Of a DNA stretch of 64,000 nucleotides, positions 22,673 through 34,189 are shown in pieces. The translations under genes and the position numbers were made by a program. The notes beneath the pieces are model-generated. The model ran no database searches. It was not told the origin of the DNA and worked only from the letters and a program-made list of their open reading frames with translations. Source of the stretch: Pararge aegeria. Its lineage: Eukaryota; Arthropoda; Insecta; Lepidoptera; Nymphalidae. The stretch lies in the NCBI RefSeq assembly GCF_905163445.1, contig NC_053208.1, positions 26,377,986-26,441,985 on the forward strand, read 5' to 3'. The first letter of the stretch is position 1. Every line of letters begins with the position of its first letter.

Positions 22673-23810
22673 TACTTTTATTCTTGGACTAAATGCGAAC
22701 TTATAAGGATTTTCTCTAGTCAACCAATTTCCACTCGTCATCATACTACCTACATACATGCAGAAGATGATATCAGTTCCACAACATAAAACAGTCGTTT
22801 GAGCAATTTTGTATATACCAAGTTTAGGATTCTGTACGTCTCGCCTCCAAGGTAGTCTTACTATTTTGCGCACCAACTGGTTTTATCCAATATAATGTTA
22901 CGAGTACTTCTTCACTTACGCCCGACGCGACGTTAATAAATAATCAATCAAAATCCAAAATCATCGTAGTGCCATCCAAAGAGTAGAAAGTCCTCAGATG
23001 GATGGTGTTATCTTATAACATAAATAAATTTAATCTCTCATCTGAGGTTGTTATATAAATTTTCTGCTTTGAATTGCAGACGCAAGGACAGTGAATCCTG
23101 AATTCGAATTAGATTTTAAGGTAAATGTAGCTGAAAAAGGCTTTGAACCTGACTTATTCGATATCCGTACTTTTGTTTTCCTAGTGACAAAAGTTGTACC
23201 CAGAGTCGCATTTAGGACTTACCTCCTATTATAAGTTACTCATCTCTGTAAGTTAATGTTATTTAAATATTTAAGACGTTACAAATTATTTTAATATTGA
23301 ATAACAATTATTATTTTCCAATTTCCTATTATTAGATATACCTGTTATATTTCGGATATGTCGTACCTGTGTCGTGTCTATATATTTTTGTATGTCTATC
23401 ATAGTATTCTATGTACTGTTATATTGTTTTGACCTATGTATTTTTTATTTATGTACAAATAAGAATAAAATAAGAGTTTGTTGTTATAAGATTTTATTGC
23501 ATTTGTTACCTAAATAAAGATAATTAACATTGTAGTTTTAATTTACTAATCAATTATTTATCAGCGAATGATCAAAATATTGCAAAATAAAAAGTAATAT
23601 TACTTATAATGAAATTAGCACAGATACCTATTACTATGAAAGTGACATCTAATCTCTTTTGTCTATTTGGCTATTGTAGCCCTACTAAAGCTTGTTTAGT
23701 ATCTCTACTGTCATTACCGAGTCAATTCGGAGTGGGTTGGTAGTGAGTTTTAAGACTGCATCCTCGTAAAAGGTCGCAGTCAAACGCTGACTTGTCCTCG
23801 TAGCGAACAG
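22673..23810. other. Convergent 3' ends of H protein and ATP synthase gamma
   Basis: Plus-strand AATAAA at 23464-23469 and 23513-23518; minus-strand signal (TTTATT on +) at 23493-23498. The two predicted 3' UTRs may overlap by tens of bases. Confidence 0.6.
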
Positions 23811-26800
23811 CTACAAGGCGGCAGCTCCCGAAATGATTTCGATGAGCTCTCTGGTGATGACGGCCTGGCGCGTTCGGTTGAACAGCAGCGTCAGCTTCCT
23901 GATCATGTCCTCCGCGTTCTTGGTGGCGTTGTCCATGGCCGCCATCCGCGCGGACTGCTCCGACGCCGCGGACTCCTTAAGTGCGTAGAACAGAAGCGCC
24001 GCGAACGTCCACTCCGAGTAGCTCTCCAGTTCCTCGTCGTCCACCTCGTCGAAGGCGTTCATGTTTGGTGCTGTCTGCGGACAATAACTGCGGATAACGC
24101 TTGCAGCATATTATTTGGTCACACGTTTAATATTTTCCTTACCAATTCTCACGCATACAAACAAATAGAGGTGCGTGATATTTACGCCACAGATAAAGAC
24201 GAACTTTCAGCTCAGTGGAGTGCAGTGGACACGCGTAGGAGAGTTAGAATGGCTAAGTTTTTCTGGTCCCAGCGACCCAAAATTTGGACAAGGAATTCTC
24301 AGTCAAGCCAATCCTCTGACAGGGAGATTTTTTTTTTTTTAATTTTTTTTATTATTGTTTAAGACTTAGCAAAAACGCATAGGTAAACTCGTCTTATTAA
24401 TTTTATGCTATAGGGCTGAGACGTGGACCCCAAAATCTGCGAAAATGTGATGCTTGAGGAAAATCCCGAAACAAGGCTCTCTACCAAAAGCAAATTCAGG
24501 CGTACTTCAGACACTTTGCTGGAACGATGGACGTAAACTAGAGAAAAAGTAGTCACTGACAAAGTGGAAAAGATTACAACCCAATTTGATTTGGTCCAAC
24601 CAGATAAATGACACAACCGGTCTACTGAGCTCTCGAAGTAGCTGGAGAAAGGGTCAGATGGCGTACCACGGTAAAGAAGAACATATCATCATGACCACTA
24701 GCAACCATGACTGGTTGCTAGTGGTCATGATAACAGCTTCTAGCATCCGTATTGTTATTCCAATAGAGGAACCATAGCTTTTTTTAGTAATAATTGACAG
24801 AAATCTATCCATACAAACAGAGCAAACTTTGCAGCGCATACCTGGAATACATCCTACAAAGTGCTACCCCGTATTTATCAACCTGATGCGTTGGTGTTAA
24901 GCGCATGTGCATGTGGAGGCGTCATAAGCAGTGCTATAGTCTCCTGACGAGCTCTGCCACGTTAAGCTACTACTACTGAAAAGCTCGTAGCTCGTAGTTT
25001 TTACGAGTAGTATTTACCTCAATCTTGAATTTGTTGAAAAAGGGCATAATGGTCATCTCGTACTTGACGGGGCTGAAATACTTGTTGTAGAAGATCTCGC
25101 CAACTTCGTACGAGTAGCCCGACTGCACGATAGCCGCGGCGATCACAGACGCGTCGACAAACTCGGGCGCTATGCGACCAATCTAAGCAATATGCAATGC
25201 AAATTCAAAATTAAAATGCAAATTCAAAAATGTTTCATTAATGTAGAACTATCATGAAGCGCTCATAGATATTTTATGAAAATTTAAGCTTAATTTGCTA
25301 TACTCAGCGAAAAGCAGGAGAATCCGTGTGGCGCAATTTTTAATTTATTCATGTTTTATATACACCAAACAGATCCTCGGCTAACATCGCTTTTAATATT
25401 TGAATTATTTTTCTAGCAGCTAAGTTATTTACGTGTGACGCGACATAAGCAATTCTGTTCTACAATGTGGCAGTGTGTTTTCTAACAGCGGGTTTTTTAA
25501 TTTTTTTATTTTCTCTATGTAAATAAGGATTCCTATAATGGCTCGCCTTGTGCCTATACCATTTGAATCGTCATCAGTATTTTGTATAGCAATGTCGATT
25601 CCTTCTCATATTGCAGCACATATTATACTGACGTTCTGTATTACGGTCTAGCAAGCTTTTTGTAATTTACTCATCAATAATACTATTTGCTTGAACGGTG
25701 AAAGAAAGTATTTTGAGGAAACCTGCATGCGGGAGAGTACTCCATAACGATCTCCAAGGCGTGAAGTCTACCAATCTGTACTTGGCCTGCGTGGTGGACT
25801 ACGGTCTATCTTATTCTGAGAGGAGACCTGCCCGTAGTGGGCCGGTCATAACCGGGTTATTGTCATTTTCCAATGCTTCATGCGTTGGAAAATGGTCTAA
25901 ACTTTTAAGGTAGTAACAATGTAGCATATCGTCAATTAGTATCGATTTCCTTATTTGGCTTGTGTTCGCCAAATGGTCGAAATTTAGATTATAAAAAAGT
26001 TGGTTTATGTTCTGTTTCAAATGATTGAAGTTTGTTATTTCTTAACTTGGAAGGACGTCGATACATAAATAAAGAAAAATAAAATTGTTTTTCCAACTAA
26101 ACGGTATCTACGTACGTAACTATTTTGGCGTTGCCTATATAAATAACAAAGACGATAAAATACAATAATATTATCGTTAAAGCGGAGTGGCGCTACTTCA
26201 ATCAACGATAATTATTGTGTCACAAACATAATAGCGAAACATTACTAATAAAGTAAAAAATTGTTGAGCAGGGCAGCCGGGCTGAGCGTAGTAGTGCGAC
26301 ACTCGCCAGGAGAGGAGTGGTGGGGAAAACCGTACTCTGATCTACCGTCACTACACCACGTCACAGCAATAACATTGACCATCATCAGTATATTTTTAAT
26401 AAACATTTTAGCGCTGATAGCCTAATGTCAGTGCATGGCTTCGCACCTCTTACTTTTCAGAGTAATGTGCGTTTGCCCCTTTGAACAGATCCTCGAGCAA
26501 TATAACTTATAAATCTTCAAAATAAGTATGTTAAGCACGTATATAATATAATTTCAAGTATTTAAATCTTAATCGCTAATTTGCAATTAAAATATCATTT
26601 TCATTAAAGGAAAACATCTTGATAAAACCTGGACGCCTGACCGATGTTCTGAAGATGAAGACTACCAATCCACACTTGGATCCTACAGAAACCGTGTCAT
26701 CATCGTCATCATATCAGCCGATAGACAGATCCAGCGGCAGAAACTGCGTACACGATAAATATTGTAGCATCAAAAACAACTCCACTTTGGTAGTGTATCT

Positions 26801-29800
26801 CGAACGTATTTTATTATTAAGGGCGGCCAGTCACTTGATTCATTTAGACACAAATTATTTTACCTCTAATGTTCTAAACGTTTACCATAAAATGGGGTAA
26901 AGATAAAGTTTGTGAGTTAGCAACATTCCGCGGGTTTGAAGTGAGACGTGCGCGGGGCGTTTTCTCTGTTTTGGACACGAAATGCAACCGCATGCAACAA
27001 TGGCTGAATGAGGATTCTGCATGTTCTTAGTTCTGTGGTCGCCAATGCCTACAGAGTATTTACGTCTTTTACGTTGACGAGCATGTTCTCGGCGAAGGCG
27101 CGGCGTAGCATGGCGCGCGACTTATCGCCGATGCACACCAGGCGGTGCCGCGCCGCATCGCCCGCGCGCTCGCTCAGCGTGCGCCGCACACGCCGCGACA
27201 CGCCCGAATGCACACCGCCGCAAAGTCCTGCGTACAAAATATACTGCAGCTCTTAACGCGACGAGTGCAGACAAAGTAAAATGCTATTCTAAGCTAGATC
27301 AATAAAGAGAATCTAGAACTTTTAAAAGTCATCAACCCTTTGATGTAAACAGTCATGGATTTGGAGTTTGTAATTTGATAAGACGGCGCTGCCACGAAAG
27401 TTGGAAGTTGAAACGAAGAACGGAAAAAAAGATGGCGCGGGAAGCGACATCGGGAGTTTGGGATTATTTTCTGACATTTTAAAAGAGAAAAGGAGAAAGG
27501 GAAAGGGTTATATTAGTAAAATAGTAATTATTTAATGAATTTAAAGTGGAAGTATATTGTTAGCGTAATCGACAAAAATATATGTTGGTGTATGATCCTT
27601 AAATTGGTTTTTTATTTTGACTGGAGTAATTTTACACTATTATTAAATCTATGTAGTTCTTGACAGCGGAAAAATACATATTTGTCTTGACCATATTTCT
27701 GGCCATCGTCCGCTTTACACCCCTTTATCTTCAGGTAACAATAAATTTTCACTGTCGGAAATAATAAATAAATATATTACGACAACTCACACATCGCCAT
27801 CTAGCCCCAAAGTAAGCGTGTGTTATGGGTACTTAGATGACTGATGGATATTTTTATGAATTATACACATAAATACTTATAATATACATATAAACACACA
27901 GCCACTGAAAAATATTCATGGTAATCACACAAGCGTTTTCCGGTTGTGGGAATCGAACCCACGGCTTTGGACTCAGAAAGCAGGATCGCTACCAATCGGC
28001 CGTCATAAATAGGTCTAGCGTTTACTGGTGCAGGGCTGCCATTCCAGCACCTTGGGACTCCAACGTCCATCAGTTCTCCGAGCTATGTGCTCCGTCCCTT
28101 GTTACTTTAGCTTCGCGGTTCGATGAGTTAGCTAGTCGCTAGCGAGGTAGCTGCCAGTAACTCTAGAGATCTCTTACGGATCTCGTCACTTCGCCCGCTG
28201 AGTGCTGAGTGATTTTGAGCATATCTATTTAGTTTAGTGTAAAAAGCTCTACAAAATACTACGGCCATGACTTTCACTTGTCAAGAATCTGACAGTTTCT
28301 AACGACATGTGTCGTATAATCTTTATTAGTTGCCAGCTTTTGATTTATACTCAGAATGAATAGTCATTGTTCTGAGAATTAATACAAGTTTTTATGCTAT
28401 GACTTCGCATAAAAACTTATATTGATGAGGATAAAATTAAACTGCCGACAGTGGTAAGACAAGCTTGGTACTACAAGATTTAGGCCCCTTTGAACAGATT
28501 CTCGAGCACTATAATTTATAAATCTTTAAAATAAGTATGTTAAGTTCGTATATGATATTATTTCATGTATTTAAATCTTATTTGCTAACACTTATCGAAT
28601 CCGCGACCTTGTGATATGGTACGTGGTCACCCGCAGGCTATCGGGCTTGTAAAAGATAAATGTCATTAGTAATTGACTTCATCGATAAAAAAAAAATTAC
28701 ATGTACAAGTTAGATAGATTTAAATTTTTGACTCTCGAAAGATTATGAAAAGCTTTCAGATCTATATTTCTTTTATAGTTAAAATACATTCGATTCACAT
28801 ATATATATGTGAGTCGAATGTATTTTAACCCGAAAGTTTAAATTATTACGATATAACATAATTCTCTGCTTTAATTTTGAACTATGATTACATATAACAT
28901 ATAATTTGGTAAAATTTAAGTCGGCAACTAAAACAGACACACGGACAGACGAATTTAAATAAGGCCGGTAACTATCTTATTGAATGGTGCCGATAGAGAC
29001 TTTAAAGAAGTCATATATTAGGTAAATAATATTATTATGTCGGTTATATTAGATATAGATATATTACTTCGAAATAAGTAGAAATATCTGTACTGCGAAA
29101 TCGTCGGAAACAACAAGTATTTAAATAAAATATTTTATCCTCTTATAGCAATATCGTTTGATTTGCTTGTAAATAGTTACGTTAGCAAACACAGGAATTA
29201 TCTACGTTTCCTTACACTAATTTGTGAGATAAATAAGCTACTTGAACCTACAACATAACAGCAATTCAAATTCAAATTAAAAATTCATTTATTTCAAGTA
29301 GTCCTAATATAAGCACTTTTAAAACGTCAAGTATATCTGCTTGTAGTGACTCTACCACCGGTTCGGAAGGCAGTTTCTACCACGAAGGTGCTGGCATGAA
29401 ATTCAGCAGTCGCTCTTTTCAAACATCATTTTAAAATATAACAATAATCGTTCTATTTTGTGTGAGAAGAAAGCGGTGCGGCTTGCTTCCGGGCAACCTT
29501 GTCGATAAGGAATTCATAAATAGGATACTATATTATTTAAACTTGTGTAAAAGTAAATCTATAATACCTTCGTTATCATATTATAAAAGTGTGTTATAAC
29601 TTTAATAATATTATATAAAAAAATCAGTCTCAATAATATTGCAATGCTTCGACGGGGCTATCAACTCAATAATGTATACAGTTTTGTTGACGATACATAA
29701 AAATTAAAAACCCAATTATCGCCAAAAAGTTTTTCTGAACTTTTCTAAGATCAAGTGCCGCCAAGTGTCCACCAACTCGCAGTGTAGATGTTAAGCCTGG

Positions 29801-30844
29801 TGTGCCAGTAATGACACCATCAACCACGACTTCTAGCCCAGAACACAGCCATTCTCAGTTTATTAAACATGCGGAACGTGGCTTCACCAGGAACAATAAA
29901 ATTAAAGTCTATGATTTAGAAACAATCATCTCCAACTATTAAGAAATTCAAGATGAGTCAAAGCCGTGTGTAAAATCTGGGATAGCCGAGAGGTAGAAGA
30001 TACCTTATTGTTAAATAAGTTTACTAAAGAGCTGCGAAATAAAAACAATGCGTTATTGAAAAAATAACAAAAGGAACTTACATAATGTCTCATTTCATCA
30101 GGATAGCGGCTTATCTTAAGTCCGTTCTGCAATCTATTCATCAAACTAAAATCAAGCGCTACCAACAGTAAGTATCCTTGCCTCTATCGGAGGTCACAGC
30201 CACGTATAGCTTCTTGGTTTTCTTAGCATCCTTGCCCTCTTCCGGCTTCTCGGTGGTTACGGGTTCAGGTGTGGATTTTTTCCCTTTTTCATCACCGTTC
30301 TTCTCCGCCTTCACTAATTGACTCGATTCGTAGAACTTCCGAGGACCATATCCGAAAGGACGAGCTGATGCTAATTCGCGTTCTGCTTTTGTAAACCTTA
30401 AAAATTATTCTATGAAAAGGTAAGAATCCGTGTTTTACAGAAAAAACTTTCAGTTTTCCTGACCGATATCAGCCACGGTGGTCAATGTCCAGAAAGGTTT
30501 TCCAGATACGCGGAAGATATAATAGTGCACAAGTGTATGCGCCAACACAGGTGGGTGAACCCTCAATTCGGTCTCATAACTTCTTATTATCTCCTCCTTT
30601 CCTGTTCCACGTTATCCTAATAACACGTATATCTCCTTAAGATTAGATTGATTGACCACATTGATTTAATATGTTACTATCGTCTATATCTTTATATATG
30701 TATTTCTTGCGTGCGTGTGTATGTCACTGAACTCCTCCTAGACTGCTGGACGGATTTGGATGAATTTTTCGGTATGCGTTTGGGTGGCACCCTGGAGTGT
30801 TTAGATTCACAAATCAGCCCGACAGATGGCGCTGGGGTCAGCTA

Positions 30845-30889
<45 letters not shown>

Positions 30890-31063
30890 CTATAGATTAC
30901 GCGCAAAAAGTTTAATAGTAATAGATTTGTTTATAGTTCGCTCAGCTGTTTAAAATACAAAGGATATTTACTTGCTAGCTGACACCATCTTCATGGTTTT
31001 CGTTATCTTCTGAATATTTTTAACCGACTTCAGACGAAGCGCGACTTGTTTTAACTGCACCAT
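23811..31063 (-). CDS. ATPsyngamma: F1-ATP synthase gamma subunit, divergent, complete five-exon gene
   Basis: Central rotor stalk subunit of mitochondrial F1Fo-ATP synthase. Minus-strand exons in transcript order: 31063-30972, 30396-30182, 27227-27064, 25182-25018, 24074-23811; phases close and give 299 residues, the usual family length. The N-terminus RLKSVKNIQKITKTMKM and the C-terminus ESAASEQSARMAAMDN through AVITRELIEIISGAAAL are the conserved paired helices of the rotor. Residues 99-109 (TSDRGLCGGVH) match the family core. Odd points: the Met precedes the mature-like N-terminus directly, with an in-frame TAA 18 bases upstream, so no separate presequence is seen; residues 59-92 form a Lys/Glu-rich stretch longer than I expect; the middle (residues 158-215) diverges from what I recall of insect sequences. 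Intron 2 begins GC rather than GT. It could be a tissue-specific paralogue rather than the housekeeping gene; that is inference. Confidence 0.92.
24688..24731. repeat. Perfect 20-bp inverted repeat, 4-base loop
   Basis: Arm ATCATGACCACTAGCAACCA (24688-24707), loop TGAC, exact complement at 24712-24731. It lies in the last intron of ATP synthase gamma. Confidence 0.92.
24835..24970 (+). repeat. Weak copy of the 2965-3125 repeat
   Basis: Shares the CTGACGAGCTCTGCCACGTT region and general order with 2965-3125; strongly diverged. Confidence 0.45.
26465..26570. repeat. Repeat pair member (with 28485-28590)
   Basis: Shares CCCCTTTGAACAGAT.CTCGAGCA and AAAATAAGTATGTTAAG with 28485-28590 over about 105 bases. 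Both lie in introns of the same gene. Confidence 0.8.
26775..27035. repeat. Dispersed repeat shared with 57290-57505
   Basis: Shares CACTCCACTTT, ACATTCCGCGGGT, GACGT.CGCGGGGCG and ATAATGGCTGAATGAG-type segments in the same order with 57290-57505. No frame or known family is recognised. Confidence 0.75.
27765..28012 (-). repeat. tRNA-derived SINE (family B), reverse
   Basis: Carries ATCTAGCCCCAAAGTAAGCG and GGGAATCGAACCCACGGC. It lies in intron 2 of ATP synthase gamma. Confidence 0.85.
28025..28215. repeat. Dispersed repeat shared with 38755-38990
   Basis: Shares CACCTTGGGACTCCAACGTCC-like, TTCTCCGAGCTATGTGCTCC-like and TACGGATCTC segments in the same order with 38755-38990. Confidence 0.65.
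28485..28590. repeat. Repeat pair member (with 26465-26570)
   Basis: See 26465-26570; differences are scattered point changes. Confidence 0.8.
28778..28829. repeat. 26-bp palindrome with no loop
   Basis: Arms 28778-28803 and 28804-28829 complement each other with one mismatch, centred on CACATATATATATGTG. Confidence 0.9.
29275..29535 (-). repeat. LINE 3' end (family D), reverse
   Basis: Starts ATTTATTTCAAGTAGTCCTA and runs through CACCGGTTCGGAAGGCAG to an ORF2 C-terminal remnant whose complement encodes a YEFLIDKVAR-like segment. Confidence 0.8.
30181..30181 (-). other. GC donor of a GC-AG intron (ATP synthase gamma intron 2)
   Basis: The exon ends GATAGAG at 30182 and the intron begins GCAAGG (30181 downwards). 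The acceptor is GTACGCAG before 27227. Only this junction joins SDR-G to LCGGVHSG in frame; no GT is available there. Confidence 0.85.
30645..30845 (+). mobile_element. Helitron-like 3' fragment
   Basis: Contains CTGCTGGACGGATTTGGATG and ends ATGGCGCTGGGGTCAG-CTAG, followed by a TA microsatellite. It lies in intron 1 of ATP synthase gamma. Confidence 0.55.
30846..30886. repeat. (TA)n microsatellite
   Basis: About 20 TA units directly after the Helitron CTAG end. Confidence 0.92.
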
Positions 31064-31276
31064 TTTATTATTTATTGTTTATTAATAATACAGTTGCAGA
31101 GCCGCTTTCAAAAAGTCAAAGGGTTGTCAATGAAACATTAACTTTTTTTAAAAACATTATTTGTATCCTCTTTGCATTGTTGTCTAGCAGTTTTCACAGC
31201 TTATACCAGATAAAAATAAAATAGCGGTTTTTAAGCTGATATAGCGAGGTTAAGTAGTGAAGAGTAGAAATAAAAA

Positions 31277-31639
31277 TTAATTTTTGTATTCAACGGAATT
31301 ACGAAACGCTCGTCTGAAGTCTTCCTCGGATTCCCAGTTGGGGGCTCGGGGAAACCGTTCAGTTTCAGCGCCGTCTGCAACTATAGACGAGTCGCTCGGT
31401 AGGACTGTTGGGTTAGTGGTGTAAAGTCCGGGTAGAGTCGCGGCAGCGCGATCAAGCGTGCGATATGTCGCGGCGATCAGACACGCTCGTCGTACGCTCG
31501 GTGGGCCTTTTATACTTTTGGAGTGAACACAACGATACCTTGTTGGCAAAACGGCACAGCGCCATCTAGGGAGGGGGATGTACACTTTCAGTTTAAAGGG
31601 TAAGGGTAAAATCCAGTATCCCGAAGTAACCCAGGTCAT
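31277..31639 (-). promoter_or_regulatory. GC-rich upstream region with TATAAAAGG, possible promoter or LTR-like piece
   Basis: The minus strand has a strong TATA box (TATAAAAGG, 31514-31506) preceded by a CTCF-like site (31557-31570) and followed by about 220 GC-rich bases before AT-rich 5' sequence of the ATP synthase gamma start (ATG at 31063). A 120-residue open frame covers it, but its only Met lies upstream of the TATA and it matches no family I know, so I do not call it a gene. The segment around the TATA also resembles 33357-33426, which raises the alternative that it belongs to a repeat or solo LTR. Confidence 0.4.
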
Positions 31640-31943
31640 CTAGGAATATTTTTAAACCCAAAAGCAATAGTTATAAATATTCTTAAAAGCAATATTAATT
31701 TATACTTAATACTTTTGTAATGATTAGCTGCTTTAATACCTTAACTATTGGTCGTAATAAGATGCTTAATATAAGCCGTCCAAACACAAGATAATTCATC
31801 TGAAATAGGACGGCAGGCATAAAACAATATCTTCTAAATTATGTGTCCAAATAACATGCAATATAGAGCAAGCTCTATTAACGTTCTATGATTGTTTTAG
31901 TAATCCAAGAAAAGTTTGTAACCAAAGAAAAACCGACTTCTGT

Positions 31944-31985
31944 AATAAATGTTATGCCAAGTTTTTACTTGGTATAACATTTATT
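31944..31985. repeat. 19-bp inverted repeat, 4-base loop
   Basis: Arms AATAAATGTTATGCCAAGT and ACTTGGTATAACATTTATT around TTTT, one mismatch. Confidence 0.9.
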
Positions 31986-32988
31986 GAAGTTGACATAAAT
32001 TTGTATCTTGTGCTTTAAATCTATCAAGTAGGTAAAAAATTTTTTTTATACAATTCCAAACTTGAATTTACAACTAGCTTCCATTAGGTTGATTTCGCCT
32101 ACCAACTATGCCTATTTATTTCATACCAATATACCAAATTGTGACAAACGCTTTACCTATCGATTGTATTCAGAGATTGTCACCTCCGCGATGTCTTACA
32201 AGATTATTGTTGTTATAATAACTAATTGTTGTTATTATAATTATGGCCTATGATAACCCGCTGTTTTCATATATCTAAATAGGGTTTGGTGTAATTGCTC
32301 TGCGTTTTATTTTAATTATGACTATTTTTCTTCAGTTAGACCCACGTTACCTATGGCTCGTCGATATTTATTAACCAACTTCACTACATAACGGATATAC
32401 GACTTATACCATCTCACCTCGTAATGTGTAGCTTTACTGAGCCAGCACCTTTCATGATACTTCTTACATGATATTTTCAAACTTACACAACTATCATAAA
32501 AAGAAATAACCAAATTTTCTAGAACCTATAAATTGGAAACATAAATAATTGAACAATGTAAGCAAATAGTGAATTTATACAACCTTGGCCTTGGCTGTTA
32601 TAACTGTGTTGCGGCTTGAGTGGCAATTATAGAAAAACCTTTCACGTGCAACTCTATGCTTGTATTGCATCAACAGCATTTTATCTAAGACTTGTGATTC
32701 CCCGCATTCGCTTCATCCGCATTCAACTTCCTTGTCTTATAAAATATTTTATTTGCTTTTCTAACACATCCCGGTTTACAGAGTGACATCGCATAAACCC
32801 CACTATTGCACTATTATAAGTGACGTAGTGTGACGTTAGGTAGCCTATATTTTTCCTCAAGAATTGTGCAACAAATTGCAATGGCGCCAGAGCTCAGTCA
32901 GCTCATCAGGTCAGGACCTCCTGTTTCAGAAAATCGGTAAATAATAAAGATAGTCTTTATTATTTACTGATATACTATTGAAAAGTAT

Positions 32989-33110
32989 AAACCCAGTTAT
33001 TAAAACACAGAGATTAATTTAAATTCACATTAATTTAATTTTTATTAATTAATATAAATAAAATTAATATGAATTATAATTAATCTCTTTGTATTTTAAT
33101 AACTAGGTTT
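32989..33110. repeat. MITE-like inverted repeat, about 120 bp
   Basis: Ends AAACCCAGTTATTAAAACAC and the near complement of it (GTATTTTAATAACTAGGTTT); the interior is AT-rich with further internal complementarity. Confidence 0.75.
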
Positions 33111-34189
33111 GCAAACGCACGTCCGTCATCATAATTACTCTTACTAATAGGGAGCGTCATTCTTTATGGGTTTTCTAATATCAACACCTTTACAAAAACA
33201 CTACACTACTAAGCGTTCGCTAGCACCAGCTATTTTAAATATAATAAACTCTTCGACTACGACGAATCGCAGCGAAGAGATTTCAAAAATTATTGTGTGA
33301 ATAATCGTACATTTTTACCAAGAGATGTACATATACCATAGTAACGTCCCCTTGCCGGGCCGCCCTTATCTACATTTGGAGTGAACACAACGCTACCTTG
33401 TATTTTTCAGGGACGGCGCCCTCTAGTTTTTGGTATGGAAGCTTCAGTATTCCTTAATATTATAACTTAATAATGCATGTTGTAAGGGACTCCTTGTTCC
33501 AAATGTAAAGAGGAAAATATAGAAAAAATCGTGTATAATTATTATTTACATTTAGGTTTATCCTTCTGCAGCAGAGCAAAAGAATTACGTGAATTATTGG
33601 ATAAACATAGTCTTCTTGGTATCTCATAAATATCGACGATTTGTATGGCAAAGACGTTTAAAGTGGATTTCTGTACTTATGTAATACATAATATTATAAA
33701 CATTGACAATCTAAAACAAATATTCACAGCGCCACCTAGTGACATATTATTAAACATACCAAACCATCTGCTCTGAGCCTTGTGACACCGACCGGTGTTA
33801 AAGTTGAATTAACAGTGCATTCACCATAACTTGCCTTATATCCTTATTGGGGACAAGAAGCTAAATATCCATTCCACCACCCAACCCAACTGCAAAAATA
33901 ATTAGTGACCTCTATATAAAGTCATGAAAGAAGGACCAACTTGCAACAAATGACCTTCGCGCACCCTACCAACTTAACACCGGGTATATTATTATTTCAT
34001 TGTATATCAACCCGATCGATATCGACTTGGTTGCACACCATACGTTTTATGTCCGGCCTAATAATGTCTACTTATCTTGCCCCCTAGGCCTCCTCCCTCG
34101 TAAGGAAGGGGGTTTTAGAGCATAGATCTACTACACTGCTCTAAAGTTTCTTGGAAGGCTTATCACAGCACGTTAAAGACAAAACCGGG

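Larger units (their letters stand above)
25183..27063 (-). other. Intron 3 of ATP synthase gamma
   Basis: Holds a diverged dispersed repeat (25730-25860), one member of a repeat pair (26465-26570) and another (26775-27035) that reaches almost to the donor at 27063. No further exon is seen. Confidence 0.7.
31640..34189. other. Gene-free stretch with palindromes
   Basis: Contains inverted repeats at 31944-31985 and 32989-33110, a 14-bp-arm hairpin at about 32937-32967, a partial match to 31504-31569 at 33357-33426, and CTCF-like motifs near 33415 and 33727. No gene is recognised. Confidence 0.6.

Noticed and set aside
31277..31639. 120-residue minus-strand frame as a gene
   Set aside because: Its only Met lies upstream of the TATA box, it matches no family, and the segment looks regulatory or repeat-derived.
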